Positions 36,716-50,520 are shown, numbered from the stretch's first letter. The stretch: DNA of 64,000 bases from Benincasa hispida (GCF_009727055.1 NC_052351.1:11864091-11928090); one strand, 5' to 3'. Program-made: numbers and translations. The notes: a model not told the origin generated them from the letters alone.

Positions 36716-37050
36716 AATAGAAACTCCAGCCCTCGTTAACTAATCAGCAAGTAGTTAGAAACTGTTGTATGATTTTGTTGATTGATACAGGAACGGAGCT
36801 CTGCTGCTAAGTCTAATTCAACTCAACATGATCACCTTTTGAAGCTGCTATGCTACGGTTAATGGGAATCGTAGGAGTATTATGAAGGGCATAACTGTAA
36901 CTGTATCGATCAACAAAGATCGGATTGTTGAAATATTTTTCCATTTCTATCTATATCCTATGAGTATGACTGCTTCATTGGCATATAAAAGCCTAGCAAA
37001 AAAGAAAAATAATTTCGAGCTAACTAGCTTAGCTGAGTCGATTAAGTTAA
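36716..37050. other. Shared 3' region of two convergent genes
   Basis: The stop codons of the coiled-coil gene (+) and the AAA gene (-) face each other across 335 bp, so both 3' UTRs must terminate here and may overlap. No clear poly(A) signal could be assigned to either. Confidence 0.5.
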
Positions 37051-40000
37051 TCAAGCTAATTGAGTTTTCTTCGTGCGGAAATTGGGGTCCTTGATTTCAT
37101 GGTTATCAATAGTTTGCAAAGCTTTGCGCCTGCTCATGGCACACTCGATATATTCTTCAAGTGGTGGAAGAATTCCATGTTCTCCAGTTTTCGATACTTT
37201 CCCTCGAATTATCTGTAAAAAGAAACCCAGAAAGAGAGGTTATAAATACCACAAAGGAACTCTACGCTTAAAGGATCGATGAAATAAAGGATGGGTAGTA
37301 TGCCTTTGATGCCCATGACCGCTCGGCTTGCTGACAGATGTCCCTGATGTCCCTTCCAGACATTCTGAAAATACATGCAAAGTGAAGTAGACTTAGAGAT
37401 TGTTATGACTACAGCCCTAGAAACAAAGAAGTCGACAAAACTATATTCTACTGAAGGAGGCTTGTATTGTATGTTGTCCATTGGCAGGCTAGCAGACAAA
37501 TACAAACATTACCTAGACTACCGAAAGAAACCATAGTTTCGGGCCTACGATTAACTTACCCTTCTGTGTTTCTTGCAAACTCGTTCAATTCAGGTTTCGT
37601 TAGTTGCTTTGCATACTGAGCTGCTATTTCTTCACGGTTCCGCTCATCAGGTAACCCAAACGTGATCATCAAGTCAAACCGACTAAACGAAAATTCAGGA
37701 AAAGGAAATCAGTTCAGAAACTCAGCAACCACGCCTTCGGTTGTGTGTGTGTGTTTCTTTTAATGTACAGGCGGAATCAATGCCGATAAATAAAAAAACT
37801 GTACAGATGTGCATACCTAATTAAAGCAGGATCAAGGTCTTGCTTTCTATTCGTGGCAGCAATTACAACCACTTTCCTGTCCTGCTCGAATCCATCAATC
37901 TGCACAAAATTGTAAATTAAACTATGTTGCTAAAAAAACAAGACACGTCGATACGTTTATTACGTGAATGACAAATGACATTCCAATTGACTGACATCCA
38001 AATTAGGCTCTTGGTGTGCATGCAAAATGTTTGAGTCAAAACATTTATGTTCAGTTAATTCATAGATGCGTTGAGGGCACATGACTTGTGGAGTTATGGA
38101 TTCATGTAAAATTCATCTTTACCTGACGCAATAATACTGATAATACCCTTCGAGTAGCTTCATGTATTTCACTGTCTCGAGAAATTGCAAAAGAATCAAC
38201 CTGAAATGGGAAAGAACCGGGGGGGAGTGGGGATCATAAATCATAAAATCTGAAGGAAGGCATATGTGAATTGTAAATAAATATAAAAATAATCAAACAT
38301 AACTCAACTTGCATAATACTTATATAATCAGCCTTGAAGTTAGAGGTCTGATTTTCCCACTCCACATGTGGTAAAAAATAATAATAATAATATGATTTAA
38401 AAAAAAACAGTTGATGATCAGGCGATGACCACCAAGCCCTTTACCTCGTCCAGGAAAATGATAGCACCCGTACTGAGTTCATTAGCAAGTGAAAACACTT
38501 TTCCCAAGAGACGTTCACTTTCACCATAGTACTTTGACATAATAACCTCAAGTGGTACATACACCAACGGGACGCCCTGACACAAAACGTGAGGGTACAA
38601 TTTTTTAGGTTCCTTCTACGTATCACATACTAAATTCACGCTATCAGCAGCTTATGAGGTCCAAGACCATTTTGCGTGATTAGATTAGAAAACTCTATTT
38701 TGCAAAGCAAGCAGACATCATTTCCTAGGAATGAAAAAGATTAGATGAAATGCAAAACATATTTGAGTACACCCACTGAGACACAAAGTGCAACATGACA
38801 ACAATATTTTAAACTACACTGTACTTTTCATTGAAAGTATATAGAGAGTCAGTAGGATAGGGTAAATGATTTCATCCTCAAAGCGACTAGCAAAAATAAC
38901 AAATTTTCTCTATCAACCATTTTTTTTTTGTCCGATCTCCTTTGTGATCAATCATGAGTACCAAAAAGCATATAATGACTTACAGCTTGATTTGCAATTA
39001 CACGAGCAGAAGATGTTTTTCCTGTACCTGAACCAAAGATAATACATGTAAGCTGCGCTCATAACTTATCCAAATTTTCTAAGATAGAAAGGCAAAAAAC
39101 AACTATACGGATCTCACAACTCTGCCGAATCTCAATGCCAATGGCAAGCAAGGTTTAAAATGTGGTGATTTTTTGTTTTGTTTTGTTTGTTTTTTTTTAA
39201 AAAAAAGAAAAAATATTCGGAAGAGGATAATTGCATTCTACTAATGTAGCACTCGTCACCCTATTTTAAGAGCAGCAAATCCTATTTTTACTTGGGCATC
39301 AGGAAAAATAAGTAAATTAATCCATAGTGCGTTTAGTCCGAAAAAGATAGTGGGGACAGAGAGAAGGGAATCGAGATAATATCGGTGGAACAAAATGAAA
39401 ATACTAATGCACTTGTGATGTTCTCCCTCGTAAGATTTGGAAGATCTCGTATCCTCTCTGAACATATATTTCGCTAATGATAATTGAAATGCTTTCTTGC
39501 CTCTGATTTAAAGGAACAGAATCAGCGGAAGAATTGAAATTCTATAAATTGCATGTTTTCCTTAACATTGGTTTTTAAACCAAATGTAACATCTATAACA
39601 TATTAACATATTGCATGGTTAATCTTATACCAAACGAATGGTAGTTTCTTAACCCTGACAGAAGAAACCAAAAAAGAAATATTTGCAAGTTTCATAAAAT
39701 TATTTAGTTGATTTTCATTCTCTCATATTTGTAACTATGGGCAGTTGGCAACCATATGACGAGAAAATAAGAGTTTGAGCACACGAAAGACAGGCTAAGA
39801 TAAGGAATATGCACAACCTAGTAAAGGTGGTCTATTTCCTGAAATATTATCATATTCACAGACATTCTCAATTCGGTAACCAACCTGGAGGCCCTTCAAA
39901 GAGAACAGCCCGAGGTCTATTTGATTCAAACTTGCGCCGAGTCCCATGAGCAATATCATCAAATAATTCTGGATTATGTAGAGTCATCAGTATTGTGTCT

Positions 40001-43000
40001 TCTATTTCACTACAATAAGATTATGAGCAAATGAAATGAGAAAAACATTATTCTCGGAAACAAACATAGATGGCCTATGTCTACAAACAATAAACATGAA
40101 GCAGAGACCATAGATTATATAATCTTCAATGAAACCTTCATGATTTCATAGAGATCAGAAAATAATAAAATGAAACGGATAAGCCATCGCAAACTATCCT
40201 CTTAGCCCAGAGGATGGAGGCTATCTTGTCCATTATCTTATTTGGTTGCTCCTATTCGTTGAAGTGTTTGTTCAGGCTTCTTTCTCTCTTCAAACACAAA
40301 GCGGATTTTCTCAAATGTGTTAAAAGGATAATGTTCTTCAGGTCATTGTTGGTCATTTTTTGGCTTCAAAACCGAAGTTACTATGCCTAAATATGATCAT
40401 GACTCTTTTATTAGCATCGTGGATGGAAAGGAATAAGAGAATTTTTTAAGACAAGCATCTGTCTTAGTATGATCGGTTTGAACTTGCACGCTTCAAGGCT
40501 TCACCGTGGTGTTCTCTTGGCTGATTTTTCTTCATATGACATTTGTTTATATTGGGATGCCTTTATTCTTCCTATGTAATCGTTTCTATTTATTGCTTTT
40601 CTTATTCACTCCTGGTGGAGTTTGAATCTTTTAATCATTAGTCTCTTTGTCCCTATAGAGAGTGAGAGAGGGAAAAATACACACACACACACTGCAGACT
40701 AATTTCAAAACATTCACAGAATTTTAAGAGAAGTAAGAGCAACCATATAATCCATTTTGCGTCCAGGAAAGAATGACTGCCTTTCTTCTTTACCTTAATA
40801 TAAGTTCCAATTTTAAGCCAAAATTTATTGCATTACAGGGTACTGGTTCATTGTCAATGCCTATCCGTATATATATCCTATATTGAATGAGAACCACAAA
40901 AGTATGCATTAGACAGCAGGGCCTACCGTTTTTGTTGATCATAACCAGCAATATTATCCCAGGATATCTCACTTTTAGAGGAATATTCACCAGGTTCGTC
41001 AAGTCCATAAACTTTCACACCCATTGCTTCAAGACTAGATATTGAATTTTCAGAAGATGGCATTTGTGTGGACCCTTCCCTCGATTTTCTTTCAAAGGAC
41101 CTACTTTCTCCCAACCTTCCACCGGCTAATTGTAAAACAGAAACCAAAGAATCAAGCTCTTTGGTGCTCAAGCTCCCCTGCTTTATGAATTCAATTTCCT
41201 GTAGCAATTTGCAATTGCAATCGCCATTATGAAAAGTTTCTATTTAAATTTTTGCTCCTAGAATAAGTTAATTAATAAACATAAAGATAAAAATGAATCC
41301 ATAATCTGTAACTGATGTTTTACTTAAAATTAGCACTGACAGTTTTATCTGAGGTAACGAGTGAATGAAATATCAGGACGCTTAGATCTCCATCCTCAGC
41401 ATCCATTTCTAAGGAGTTTCCCTTGTTTTCTCCAGATTCTCTCTGAGTTTTTGGTCGAGTAAGAGTTAGTTGCCAAGCAACTGGACTGCAATAATTAATA
41501 TATAACACAGTACAATTAACAACTTCATAATGGACAATTAACTTCATAATGGACAATGTACGAATAATGAGCAAAAGAAAAACAAATGAAGGCAGCAAGC
41601 AATGTTTATAACTATAATTTAGAAAAGAAGAAATAGAAAAAAAAAAAAAAAAAAAGGAAAAAATCCTTCGTCCTCAAAACTGCAAATTGCTTAACATTGT
41701 TGTCAACTGCAACCAAATGATTCATGGAAATTCAAATATACAGGTGCATGTACCTGTCCCATGCACGCAATAACATATCTGAACCACCGGCACTTTCTTC
41801 AACTTTTAGTCCAAGATTTGATACAAGATTTGCAAGCAGATGTGAGACTTCACAACTGGAAGGAACTTGGAACTTGATACTGACCTGCATCTCATTCTAG
41901 AGAATTAAAACATAATCCCAATTGAATATATCTTACAGTGCTAAATATAAAATTTACAATTCATCTGAACATATGATAACCATACATTTTTAAGCAAGTA
42001 ACAAACTCAAACCTATAACAAATAAAGAAAAATAGCACATTCAAGCACTGGTTGTTCAACCGATCTTCATTTTCAGATGGTACATTTACTGTTTCCGTAG
42101 ATAATTATTGGCTAAAATACTCGGCATGGACCTAAAATGTTTGATTATAGAGCAACTACAGAGCCGGTGAGTCAAAAAGAGAACAAATAGACAGTACCTT
42201 TGGCCCCTTAACTCCAACCATAAATCGTGGACAAGCACCATACTTTGTTCCTTTGTTCCTGGTTAACTGTTCAATTATTCGCTGTCTCTCTTTCTTAGCA
42301 ATCTCCTCCATATCAGCATGGGTAGAGAGATCCTTTGGTGGTGGTGGAGTGACAGAAGACTGCGGATAGCTAAAGTAATCACTAAATCAATTCAAACAAT
42401 TGAGAAAAGAATTGACCAGATAAAGAAATGACCGATAAATAATCAGGATCAAATATGACCAGGAACTGAATTTCAATTGTAAACCACCAGATATCTTGGG
42501 AAAAATATAAGAGACGGTCTACCACTCTCCAAGAAATTAATCATCAATGACGAACCTCTTCAGCTTCTGCATACGCTATTTCCATTGCCCCAACTCCAAA
42601 CATACCGGCAATGATAGCTGGATAGAGAAAGCAAGGTTCGCGTCCATTAGACAGCGAACCTGGTTTTAGATGCTCTGGCTGATGCCGAAAATGTCCTGCA
42701 TATACATACGATAAGCCTTCTTCACTTGCTAAACCAATTCGTTTTAAATGAAGTTTCGTTTCTACTATAAAATATCAGTGGCTGAAGAACATTGTTACAA
42801 TTCAAAAGAACCGCGGCTTCCGCCCACTTAACAACAAATAACCATAGACATCAAAAAGAGAACAGCACAGCTCAGTTCGTTATAGAAACTATAATTTGGT
42901 ACAAAGATTACATATCATATCAAACAGAGAATAAGCTACTCCGAAATATATAAATACGCTCGACATAACACAAAATATCAGTTAGACTAAAATTCAGAAA

Positions 43001-43168
43001 GAAACGCCGCGTGAATAAAAGTAATTTAGAAACGATGAGTACCAGCAATTAGAAGAGAAACTTACTCAGATATAAACTCCGGGATGCACTCGAAGAATCC
43101 TTGAGTTTGAATGACGTAAGTATTCGCCACGCTCGGGCGGTCCTCGCAATCCGCTCCAGAACCGACAT
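37051..43168 (-). CDS. AAA-type ATPase, 14 exons, 590 residues, possibly mitochondrial
   Basis: Exons (minus strand): 43168-43066, 42695-42556, 42359-42198, 41896-41754, 41485-41341, 41198-40927, 40009-39885, 39027-38984, 38576-38445, 38200-38123, 37899-37817, 37682-37560, 37364-37304, 37212-37051. All phases agree, giving 1,773 nt. Residues 1-40 are Arg/Ser-rich without acidic clusters after Glu5, resembling a mitochondrial presequence; a short hydrophobic stretch (AIIAGMFGVGAM) follows near 65. The single AAA module is complete: Walker A GPPGTGKT (361-368), Walker B IIFLDEVDS (417-425), sensor-1 VIAATNRKQ (460-468), and ALISRFD (473-479) in the arginine-finger region. The AAA+ lid includes GMSGRDIRDICQQAE. 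It recalls the uncharacterised Arabidopsis AAA protein AT4G04180 (from memory). The substrate is unknown; unfolding or remodelling is inferred. Intron 13 has a GC donor. Confidence 0.92.
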
Positions 43169-43430
43169 GGAATCTTCGCAGCTATAGATTGTACAGAAAC
43201 TCTATGTCCCTGCTCAGAGCTAGGCTATATGCTGATCCGCAAAACGTTGATCTAACACAGCGACGAGCGACGAACAAGAGATTGGACACTGCCTTCTGCA
43301 GACGGGACGACAAGTCGGAGACACGGGGTAGTGATTGGTGAGAACCTGGAACGGGTTCGTATTTTTTCTTTTTCTTTATTCTTTATTCTCTCTCTCTCTC
43401 TCTCTCTCTAATATATGGCTAATGGTTCAC
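43169..43430 (-). promoter_or_regulatory. 5' flank of the AAA ATPase gene with GA/CT repeat
   Basis: Upstream of the start codon at 43168, the minus strand carries a (GA)n tract (43387-43410), common in plant 5' UTRs and core promoters. A TATA-like CATATATTAG lies just beyond it (43409-43418), about 245 bases before the ATG. The intervening leader has moderate GC content. The assignment rests on position and composition only. Confidence 0.4.
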
Positions 43431-44959
43431 CTTCACCACTTCGCTTCTCCCAAACGAGGCTGGGCCAGGAGCTGCTGCTTGGGCTCGAAATGTTGAGCCC
43501 AATAAATGGGCCCAACTCAGAATCCATAAATGAAAAAGTTTGGCTGCTTTTGTTTCTTCTGAATTAGACCATTTCAAGTGGATCTGTTTTCGAAAACTGA
43601 TATTGAATTCAACCAGCTAAAGAAGTTGCCGAAATGAGCCTTGTTGTTGCATCAATTTTAAGATCAAAAGTTCGATTTCTCCACCTATCTATTGTCAAAT
43701 AAAAACAAAAAAGAAGTTGAAGACGTCATAACGGAAAACCGTTCCCCCACTCGATCAATAGTATTAAAGATTCGAATCGCACCACGAGAATTTGACACCA
43801 ACGAAATGTACCATTTGCTTCACAAGAAAAAGCAACTAACCCTGTCATAAGTGGAGGCCACCGAGTCATTAAAGACATTAAAGAAATGCACCGACCAGAT
43901 CATTTCAAGTCAACAAAATGCACCAACAAATAGAAATAAATATTAATCCGGAGATATTTTCATGGTAGAGGTTTGAATACAATATCTCTTCTGTAAGAGT
44001 AAACATCATGCATGTGAAAACAATTTGGATCTTAACCCCTCTAAATTTCATTAATTTTAAAAATAAAACATGCATGAAGATAATTTTGAAATTAGAGTTT
44101 GAGTTACAATCTTTGTAGCTCTAAATTGACCACCAATTCCATTCCAATCTTCTCACGAATCAGTTGTGAATAACTACGAGGGTCTTTCCGACTATTCTCC
44201 AGCCTTAGAATGGAATGGTGGGATCTGGTGAGTGACTAAATTAAGAATGAATCTAGAATAAAAATTGAGAGAGAACTGAGGATTTAAATTCTAAAACTCT
44301 TTTAGAATCTCAAGTTGCCAAGATGCATTTATTTTTCAACTAACTTGAAAATCACCAAATGGTCAAGAATTTAATCTTTATTAAAACAACCTATTTATAG
44401 AGCAATTACATGCAATTCATACAAAATTGAGTTAACCAATTCCGACACTTCAAAATGCACTCAATCTAGTGGAAAAAGTGGTATTTTGTAGAATCAACAT
44501 TTTGCCAGATGAGTTGCTCACTAATTCACTAAAAGTTGGATTTTTTCACTAAAAATCATTCTTAGATCTTTCCACTAAGTGAAGTCAACATTTTTACTTT
44601 TGACTATTTTGCAGTCAACATTTGACTTTAGTCTAATTTTAGTTAAACACAATTTTAATTCAGAATTAATTCAAAACTAATTTTGGAATTTTCCACTAAG
44701 TGAAGTCAACTATTGACCTTTGACCTTCAAAGCTTGGTGAAGTCAACATTTGACTTTGTCCAACTTTGATTAATTCCATTTAATTCAAAATTAATTCAAA
44801 TAATTAATTTTAAATTAAATTAATATTAGATAATTCATTAAATAATTAAATTTAATTTAATATTCAATTATTAAATCCAACACTAATCTCAATGAATCCT
44901 TATTCATATTTTTTATATATATATTTAAATCTTATTTAAATATCTCCAACTCTCTCTTT
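43431..44959. other. Intergenic DNA with decayed LTR-like sequence
   Basis: No gene supported. From about 44090 to 44890 the sequence looks like a minus-oriented LTR remnant: a TATA-type ACCTATTTATAGAGC, repeated CACTAAGTGAAGTCAAC/TTTGACTTT phrases, and an AT-rich AATTAATTTTAAATTAAATT tract. Ends were not found. Confidence 0.4.
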
Positions 44960-46250
44960 ATCATTCAATTTCCAATCTTATTAAAAGGAAAGTGGTTTTC
45001 TATTTTGAAAAAAAAAGTTTTACAAAAGATTGAAAAGGATTTTTGAGTTTTCTCTCAGCGTATAGAAACTCACGGTGGTCGTCAAGTAAATACAGATTTA
45101 CTAAACGATAGTTGGGCAAGTTAAACGATCGTACAGGTATGAGCTAAACGATTTTGCAGTATTTACTAAACGATCTCATAGCTTTGCTAGACAATCGCTG
45201 ACCCAAGGTAAACGATCGTGAGCTAAACGATAGACTAAACGATCGCATAGCTTTTGCTATATGATCACATAGCTTTATCTAAATGATTGGGCATCAACCT
45301 ATGCGATAGGTCTTCGCCATCTTCGACTTGCCCAGTCGTGTACGCGATCGTTGTTTCCTCCGTTCGTCTGCCTCATACCAAGTCCGAATAGAGCCCACCC
45401 TTTGGATTCTCACATAGAGAATACCAAGGTCGCCTTATTGGTGGTGTCAGACTCAACTCGACACCGTTGAGGTTTTCTGGAGGTCGTTCGTGTTGCAGAG
45501 GAGTTCATGACCGAGGAGATCGTTAAAGATGAGCGCGAAGTATTCGTGCTGTGTTCGTGCGGTGTTGCGATCGTGTAGATCGGGCATTCATGGTTGCTTT
45601 TTTTCGAGCGATCAGAGTGCGCAACGGAGCGTGGAGACGTTTCTGCCTATATGCATAGAGTTTGCTTTCTATGCATTTGTATTGTTCATGTTGTAATTTC
45701 TGGAAATATTTGTATAACCGTTTGTTTTGAAGTCGACTGTAAATATATGTTAATTCATGATTGTAATTTGGAATAGTCTTGTTTCGCTGCTCATGAAAAT
45801 CCCGCTTCCGATTTCCTTCAAATCCCGAATAAACAAAAGTATTGAATGAAATAGTCAGTTTTAACATTAAATGACATTATAAAGAAAAGTGACTATTTCA
45901 TGGTTCGGTCTCATAAAAACATCTTTTTCATAGGATGCCCATAATCGCATATCTCTATATGAACGATTTAGGATCATATCGTTTGTCTTAAATATAAAAT
46001 GGGTTGCATCTATAGTGTTTCCAAGATTAGGTACCCAGTGTCACAATAGCAGACTTTCTTATACGGGATAGGTGATTGTGCGACACTTGCTCTAATCCAG
46101 TGAGTAAGTCAGTAGTGTAAAAATTGATAGTCGTAGATAGTGTCGGTATACGATGTAGCATCCACTCACATTTTGAGAGAAAATGGTATTATGAGAGAGG
46201 AAAAACATTGAAAACATCATTAAAGAATGCTTTTAAGACTGACAGCTGCA
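44960..46250. repeat. Two joined fragments of the 2-kb LTR family (tail + and head region -)
   Basis: 44960-45823 matches the last 850 bases of LTR-F (AAACGATCG tract 45080-45340, GGATTCTCAC, GAATACCAAGGT, ending GATTTCCTTCA). It is followed by a minus-oriented piece (45824-46250) resembling the LTR head region (GTGACTATTTCATGGTTCGG, ACATCTTTTTCATAGGATGC). The 114-codon minus ORF and the 60-codon plus ORF here are LTR sequence. Confidence 0.65.
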
Positions 46251-46569
46251 AAAAAGCTTTGATTGTAAATAGTACATCAATACATTGGTTGGGGAGTTAA
46301 CTAGTGGGCCTCCCCTATAGTGCATTCTGTGCAATTTTTAAAATGCCTAGCTTACATATCAAAAGTGGCGAGCAGTCACTCGCATGAAAAATAACTTGAA
46401 ATTAAAAAAGTAACAACTTACTAAACTAATTACAAGACTAAAAAATAAGATGGTTGAGGATGGTTTGAACATGCAACCATGAGCTAACATTACCTGGCTG
46501 AGAATGCCCAAGACACTCTCCCTTACTTAAATAGTTGACGTCCCTGTCGACTGGCATAACTTGAACTCA

Positions 46570-48226
46570 ACGATCTTTTACTTCTAAGCTTCTAAATCTT
46601 TGACACGTTTTTCAATTGTTTCTTCCACGGGGAGGTTCTTCCACTTAACCAAATATTCATGGACTTTCCGAGTGGGTCTTCTGGCTTTTCTCACTTTGTT
46701 GGCAAGAGCCTCTTCTACTTCCTTCTCTTTCTTTTGCTTCAAGTCAAAACTCGGTCGGACAATCTCATTGCAATGATCATTTTCAGGTTTAGGATGATAG
46801 GGCTTTAAGTTGCTTACATGAAATACTGGGTGAATTTTCATCCATGCAAGCAACACCACCTTATATGAAGTATTCCCAATCTTCTTGAGAATTTCCATGG
46901 GATCTTCATACTTTTTAACAAGACAATAGTCTTTGCAGCTTTGAAATCAGATCTATTTTGGTTTCAACTTTACGAGGACTTGGTTCTATGCTCGAAACTC
47001 GTGAGGGCGACACTTCTTATCTGCCCATTTCTTTATATGTTTAGAGGCTTTCTCCAAGTATGTCTGAGCGATGTCGATAGTCTGCTCCCACTCTTTGGTA
47101 AAGTTGTGGGTTTAAGGATTCTTCCTTGTATACGGACAGTCAACAATATGAGATAACAAAGGTTATCTCCCACTTACAACTTCAAAAGGGCTATTTTCTA
47201 TTAGTGAGCTTGTTTGACAATTGAAACAAAACTGGGCTATGTCAAGTACCTGGACCCAATTCTTTTGGCGAGCATCGACAAAGTGGTGTAAATATTCCTC
47301 TAATAAGCAGTTGAATCTCTCTGTTCGACCGTCAGTTTGCGAATGGTAACTTGAGTATATATTCAGACTTGTCCCCATGAACGTAAATAACTCGGTCCAA
47401 AACGTGCCAATGAATCTGCCATTTATGTTGCTATCAATACTCGTCGAAACTCCCCACAACATCACTATATGTCTGAAGAACAATTAGGCTGTCAGGTCGG
47501 TCGAACAGTGTTTCAGCGTAGGTACGAAGGTTGCATATTTCGAGAACCTGTCAATGATAACCAAGATGGTCTCATGATTGCATACCTTCGAGAGATGGGT
47601 AATAAAATCCATGGATACACTTTCTCAGGGTCTGGTTGGTATAGGCAGGGGCTTCAGAAGCCCAACAATTTTCTCTTTCTCGTCCTTGTCTTGTTGATAG
47701 ATAAGACAATTCTTGGTGTACTGCATGATATCATTTCTCATAATGAGCCAAAAATAGCCCTTCTTCAACAATGCATAGGTCCTCTGCCAACCCTGGTGAT
47801 GGACCCACAAGGATCGTGGCACTTGTATAACAACTTCTTCCTTAAGTCTCCTGCTCTGGAACATACAATTGATTCCCTTTTGTCAACCGTCAACAACAAA
47901 TCTCCCTCAACCCAGAACTACCTGGTTTTACCAACTTTAGTTAGGGCGATGACAGCTTGGGCATAGTAGTCCTTCTATAAGAACTTTTTGATGATGTCCT
48001 GCATTAACACATTGACCTTACTTGCATGAATGTGGGCTAACTTGCACAGGCCCACATGTTTACCCTTTCGACTCAGAGCGTTGACTGCTTGGTTTCTCGT
48101 TCCTTTTTTGTGTTCAAACTTAAATCGAATTCAGCTAGGAACTCTTGCCACCATGCCTGTTTATAAGTCAACTTGGACTATTTAAAGAAGTGACAGATGG
48201 CATTGTTATTAGTCTTCACTACAAAG
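46570..48226 (-). pseudogene. Ty3/Gypsy chromovirus pol fragment (RNase H end, integrase, chromodomain)
   Basis: Integrase inserts the retrotransposon DNA copy, and the chromodomain guides it to chromatin. Reading on the minus strand: an RNase H tail (48226-47980, several stops), the zinc-binding integrase head (47864-47625, HHQGWQRTYALLKK...NCLIYQQDK, where the second zinc Cys is Tyr), the integrase core (47483-47163, SYHSQTDGRTERFN; the usual SDRD catalytic segment reads SNIN), then a C-terminal region with HPVFHVSNLKPY and a chromodomain-like EYLVKWKNLPVEE (about 46640-46680). Frameshifts separate the blocks. It is cut at 48226 by LTR-I. Plainly inactive. The 165-codon plus ORF at 47469 is its antisense shadow. 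Confidence 0.85.
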
Positions 48227-50520
48227 TGTTGGGGTTCATGCCCTATATCTCATAGGGTTCTATAGTTTGTAATTATAATATACAAACATTTTATTAATGT
48301 AATAAAATATTTGATGTTTTATTTCCAAATTAGTTGCATTAACCACAAACCAATAAACTAACATCCAAGGCTATCTTGTAGCTTAAACATGTATATAGAG
48401 ACATATGGGTGGATGATATTTAAGTGATAACCTAAATGGTTTGTAGTAGATGGATAAGGTTGGATACTTTATCTTGGTGACACTACGAGTATGGCCCATT
48501 TTGTAGATGTTACAATTGTTGTAAAGTGCTACAAATGATCTGATCCTGATCATTCATGTGAAAACATGTGAGCGGGGATATTCTATATAAATGAGTTTGT
48601 AACATGACCTGAATCTTGAGTGAGTTATAAACTCCTGCCTATGAAGGCGGTTCTTTGATTTGTATTGGTGAGAGTGGCCAAATCACCAACTCAGTGATGC
48701 GTTGGTTTATCATGCAATGAAAGGATGTGTGGATTCGATGATCATGCAAGTTTTCCTAACAAGGCCCAAGTATAAGCCTTCTTATGGTTCTGGTAAGTCC
48801 AGGGTCGAACGCAGGGATTACTAAAAGGACATATGACAGACTCTCTGATCTTATTGCGATGGTGATTAAGAAGTAGATGGTGATTTAACTTTGATTTTTT
48901 TTTATGCGATGGAATTAAATACACAGCGATGAAAGGGTGGTGTTGTAACAAATATGCAATAAAGGGGTTGAGAAGAGGTTTTGCTAACATTTCTTAAGAT
49001 ATTGTAGAAGTCATGCGATCATGCTATACACAAATATTAAGCACTACATTTCTTAATGCATAATGACACATTTCCTATGTCTAGGACGCATGCGATGTGT
49101 ATGGAATGCAACATATAGAACTTATTTCTAAGTCTCTACTCTTGCTTATGCGATCTAATCTGACTCTTTCAAGCCTAGATTCTGTCTTTAGACTACTCTC
49201 TCAAGTATTCCAAATGATGAATGAAGCATACATAAGACATATCGCATAAAGTGCATAGCTTAAGTCATGCTAGCTAAGTACTTCTCAACCCATTCACAAA
49301 TTAGCTACTCATGTATGGTGTGAAGAGACTGAATATAAATTGAAATGTAATTTTCATAAAATAAAATGTTTGAGCACAAAACAATAAATGATGTAAGTGT
49401 TAAGCCAGGTAAGCAATGTCTTGCTTCTTCTGGCATTACACGACTTTTATCACTCCTCCGTGCTGTTTTTGGCAGTCTCTCGACCTCTCCAAAAATTGAT
49501 TCCTTCTCAAGAATTCCCTTCCCTCTGAAGTCCTCTCCTAGTTTGGTAGCATTGGGTATTTATAGACTTCCAGACAAAATAGTTCTTCTCACTAATGATT
49601 GCATGGATGGATAGCATTGATTTCCATACCCTGTTGCGCCGTCTGATGATCACCAGAGGTCCAATGGATTTTCAACGGTATGGTCTTCAACGACCATCAA
49701 CTAAATTTCTGATTTGATCGCTATCGACTTTACGTCCCATCACGCTTTATTACATTAGGCCGCCGCCTTTATGTAAGGACATCATGCGATCATCTTTGAA
49801 GTGCCCTTACATTGCCAACTCAAAATGCGCCATCGTCTTGTTCCTGCACAGAATAACTCAGTTTAACTGCTTTTACGCGATGAGCGTTAGCGATCGCAAT
49901 TTTTCTTTTAGTTTAACGCATTCAATCGTAATATTGCCTATTCACTATAGCTTTCTCCCATTGTTTTAATAATTTAAGCTTTAATAACTTGTATTTCTAC
50001 AGGCCTACCATTTTGGGGATTTATCTGATTGGGGAGTTGGGAACACAGCTACACAAGAAGGAATTCACTCATTCCCAAATGTCGGGGTAAGTAGATAAAT
50101 TACTCCCTTAAGGGTTGATTCTGGGACTTGAAAAATATGACGCCACACCCTCTCCTGGCCTGATAGGGGTTCAATCATAATTGGACTAGGATTTATGATT
50201 CACTAGAGGGATCAATGATACTTAAGGAGTTAGATATAACTATAGGGGAAAAATGGTAATCTTTCCTATATGTACTTACGAGAAATTTGTGAAGGGCTAT
50301 CGTATTGTTGATTGGTTATATCCAATGGACACAAAACTATATCTGTTGTGCGAAGAGTGTAGATGACGGTCTTTAGTGGAGTGTTCATCAGTTAACGGAT
50401 GGTGAATATTTTAAATTAAAGAGTTTAATTAATTATTCATGTATCGTTGGAGCTTCAAGCTATAGGTCCATGAGGTCCATCGGTAGCTTAACAGATTTTA
50501 AAGAGTTTAATTAATTATTC
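48227..50520 (+). mobile_element. LTR-I: 2-kb family LTR, truncated, with a beta-family insertion
   Basis: It starts TGTTGGGGTTCATGCCC after CAAAG and follows the family to 48694. A foreign LTR sits at 48695-50000, and the family then resumes at GCCTACCATTTTGGGGAT. It ends inside the LTR near 50520, where Copia reverse transcriptase begins directly, so its tail and the 5' half of the retrotransposon were deleted. A 31-bp repeat (50412-50443 and 50497-50528) lies at the junction. Confidence 0.75.
48695..50000 (+). mobile_element. Beta-family solo LTR (TGATGCG...) within LTR-I
   Basis: It shares its start (TGATGCGTTG), a GGTCGAACGCAGGGA block, a GAAGCATACATAAGACA block and a TTATAGA-type TATA region with the element at 51237-52782. 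The last nine bases of the family (CCCGTTATCA end) are missing, so no clean TSD is visible. Confidence 0.7.

Noticed and set aside
47469..47966. 165-codon plus ORF
   Set aside because: It is the antisense shadow of the Gypsy integrase readable on the minus strand.
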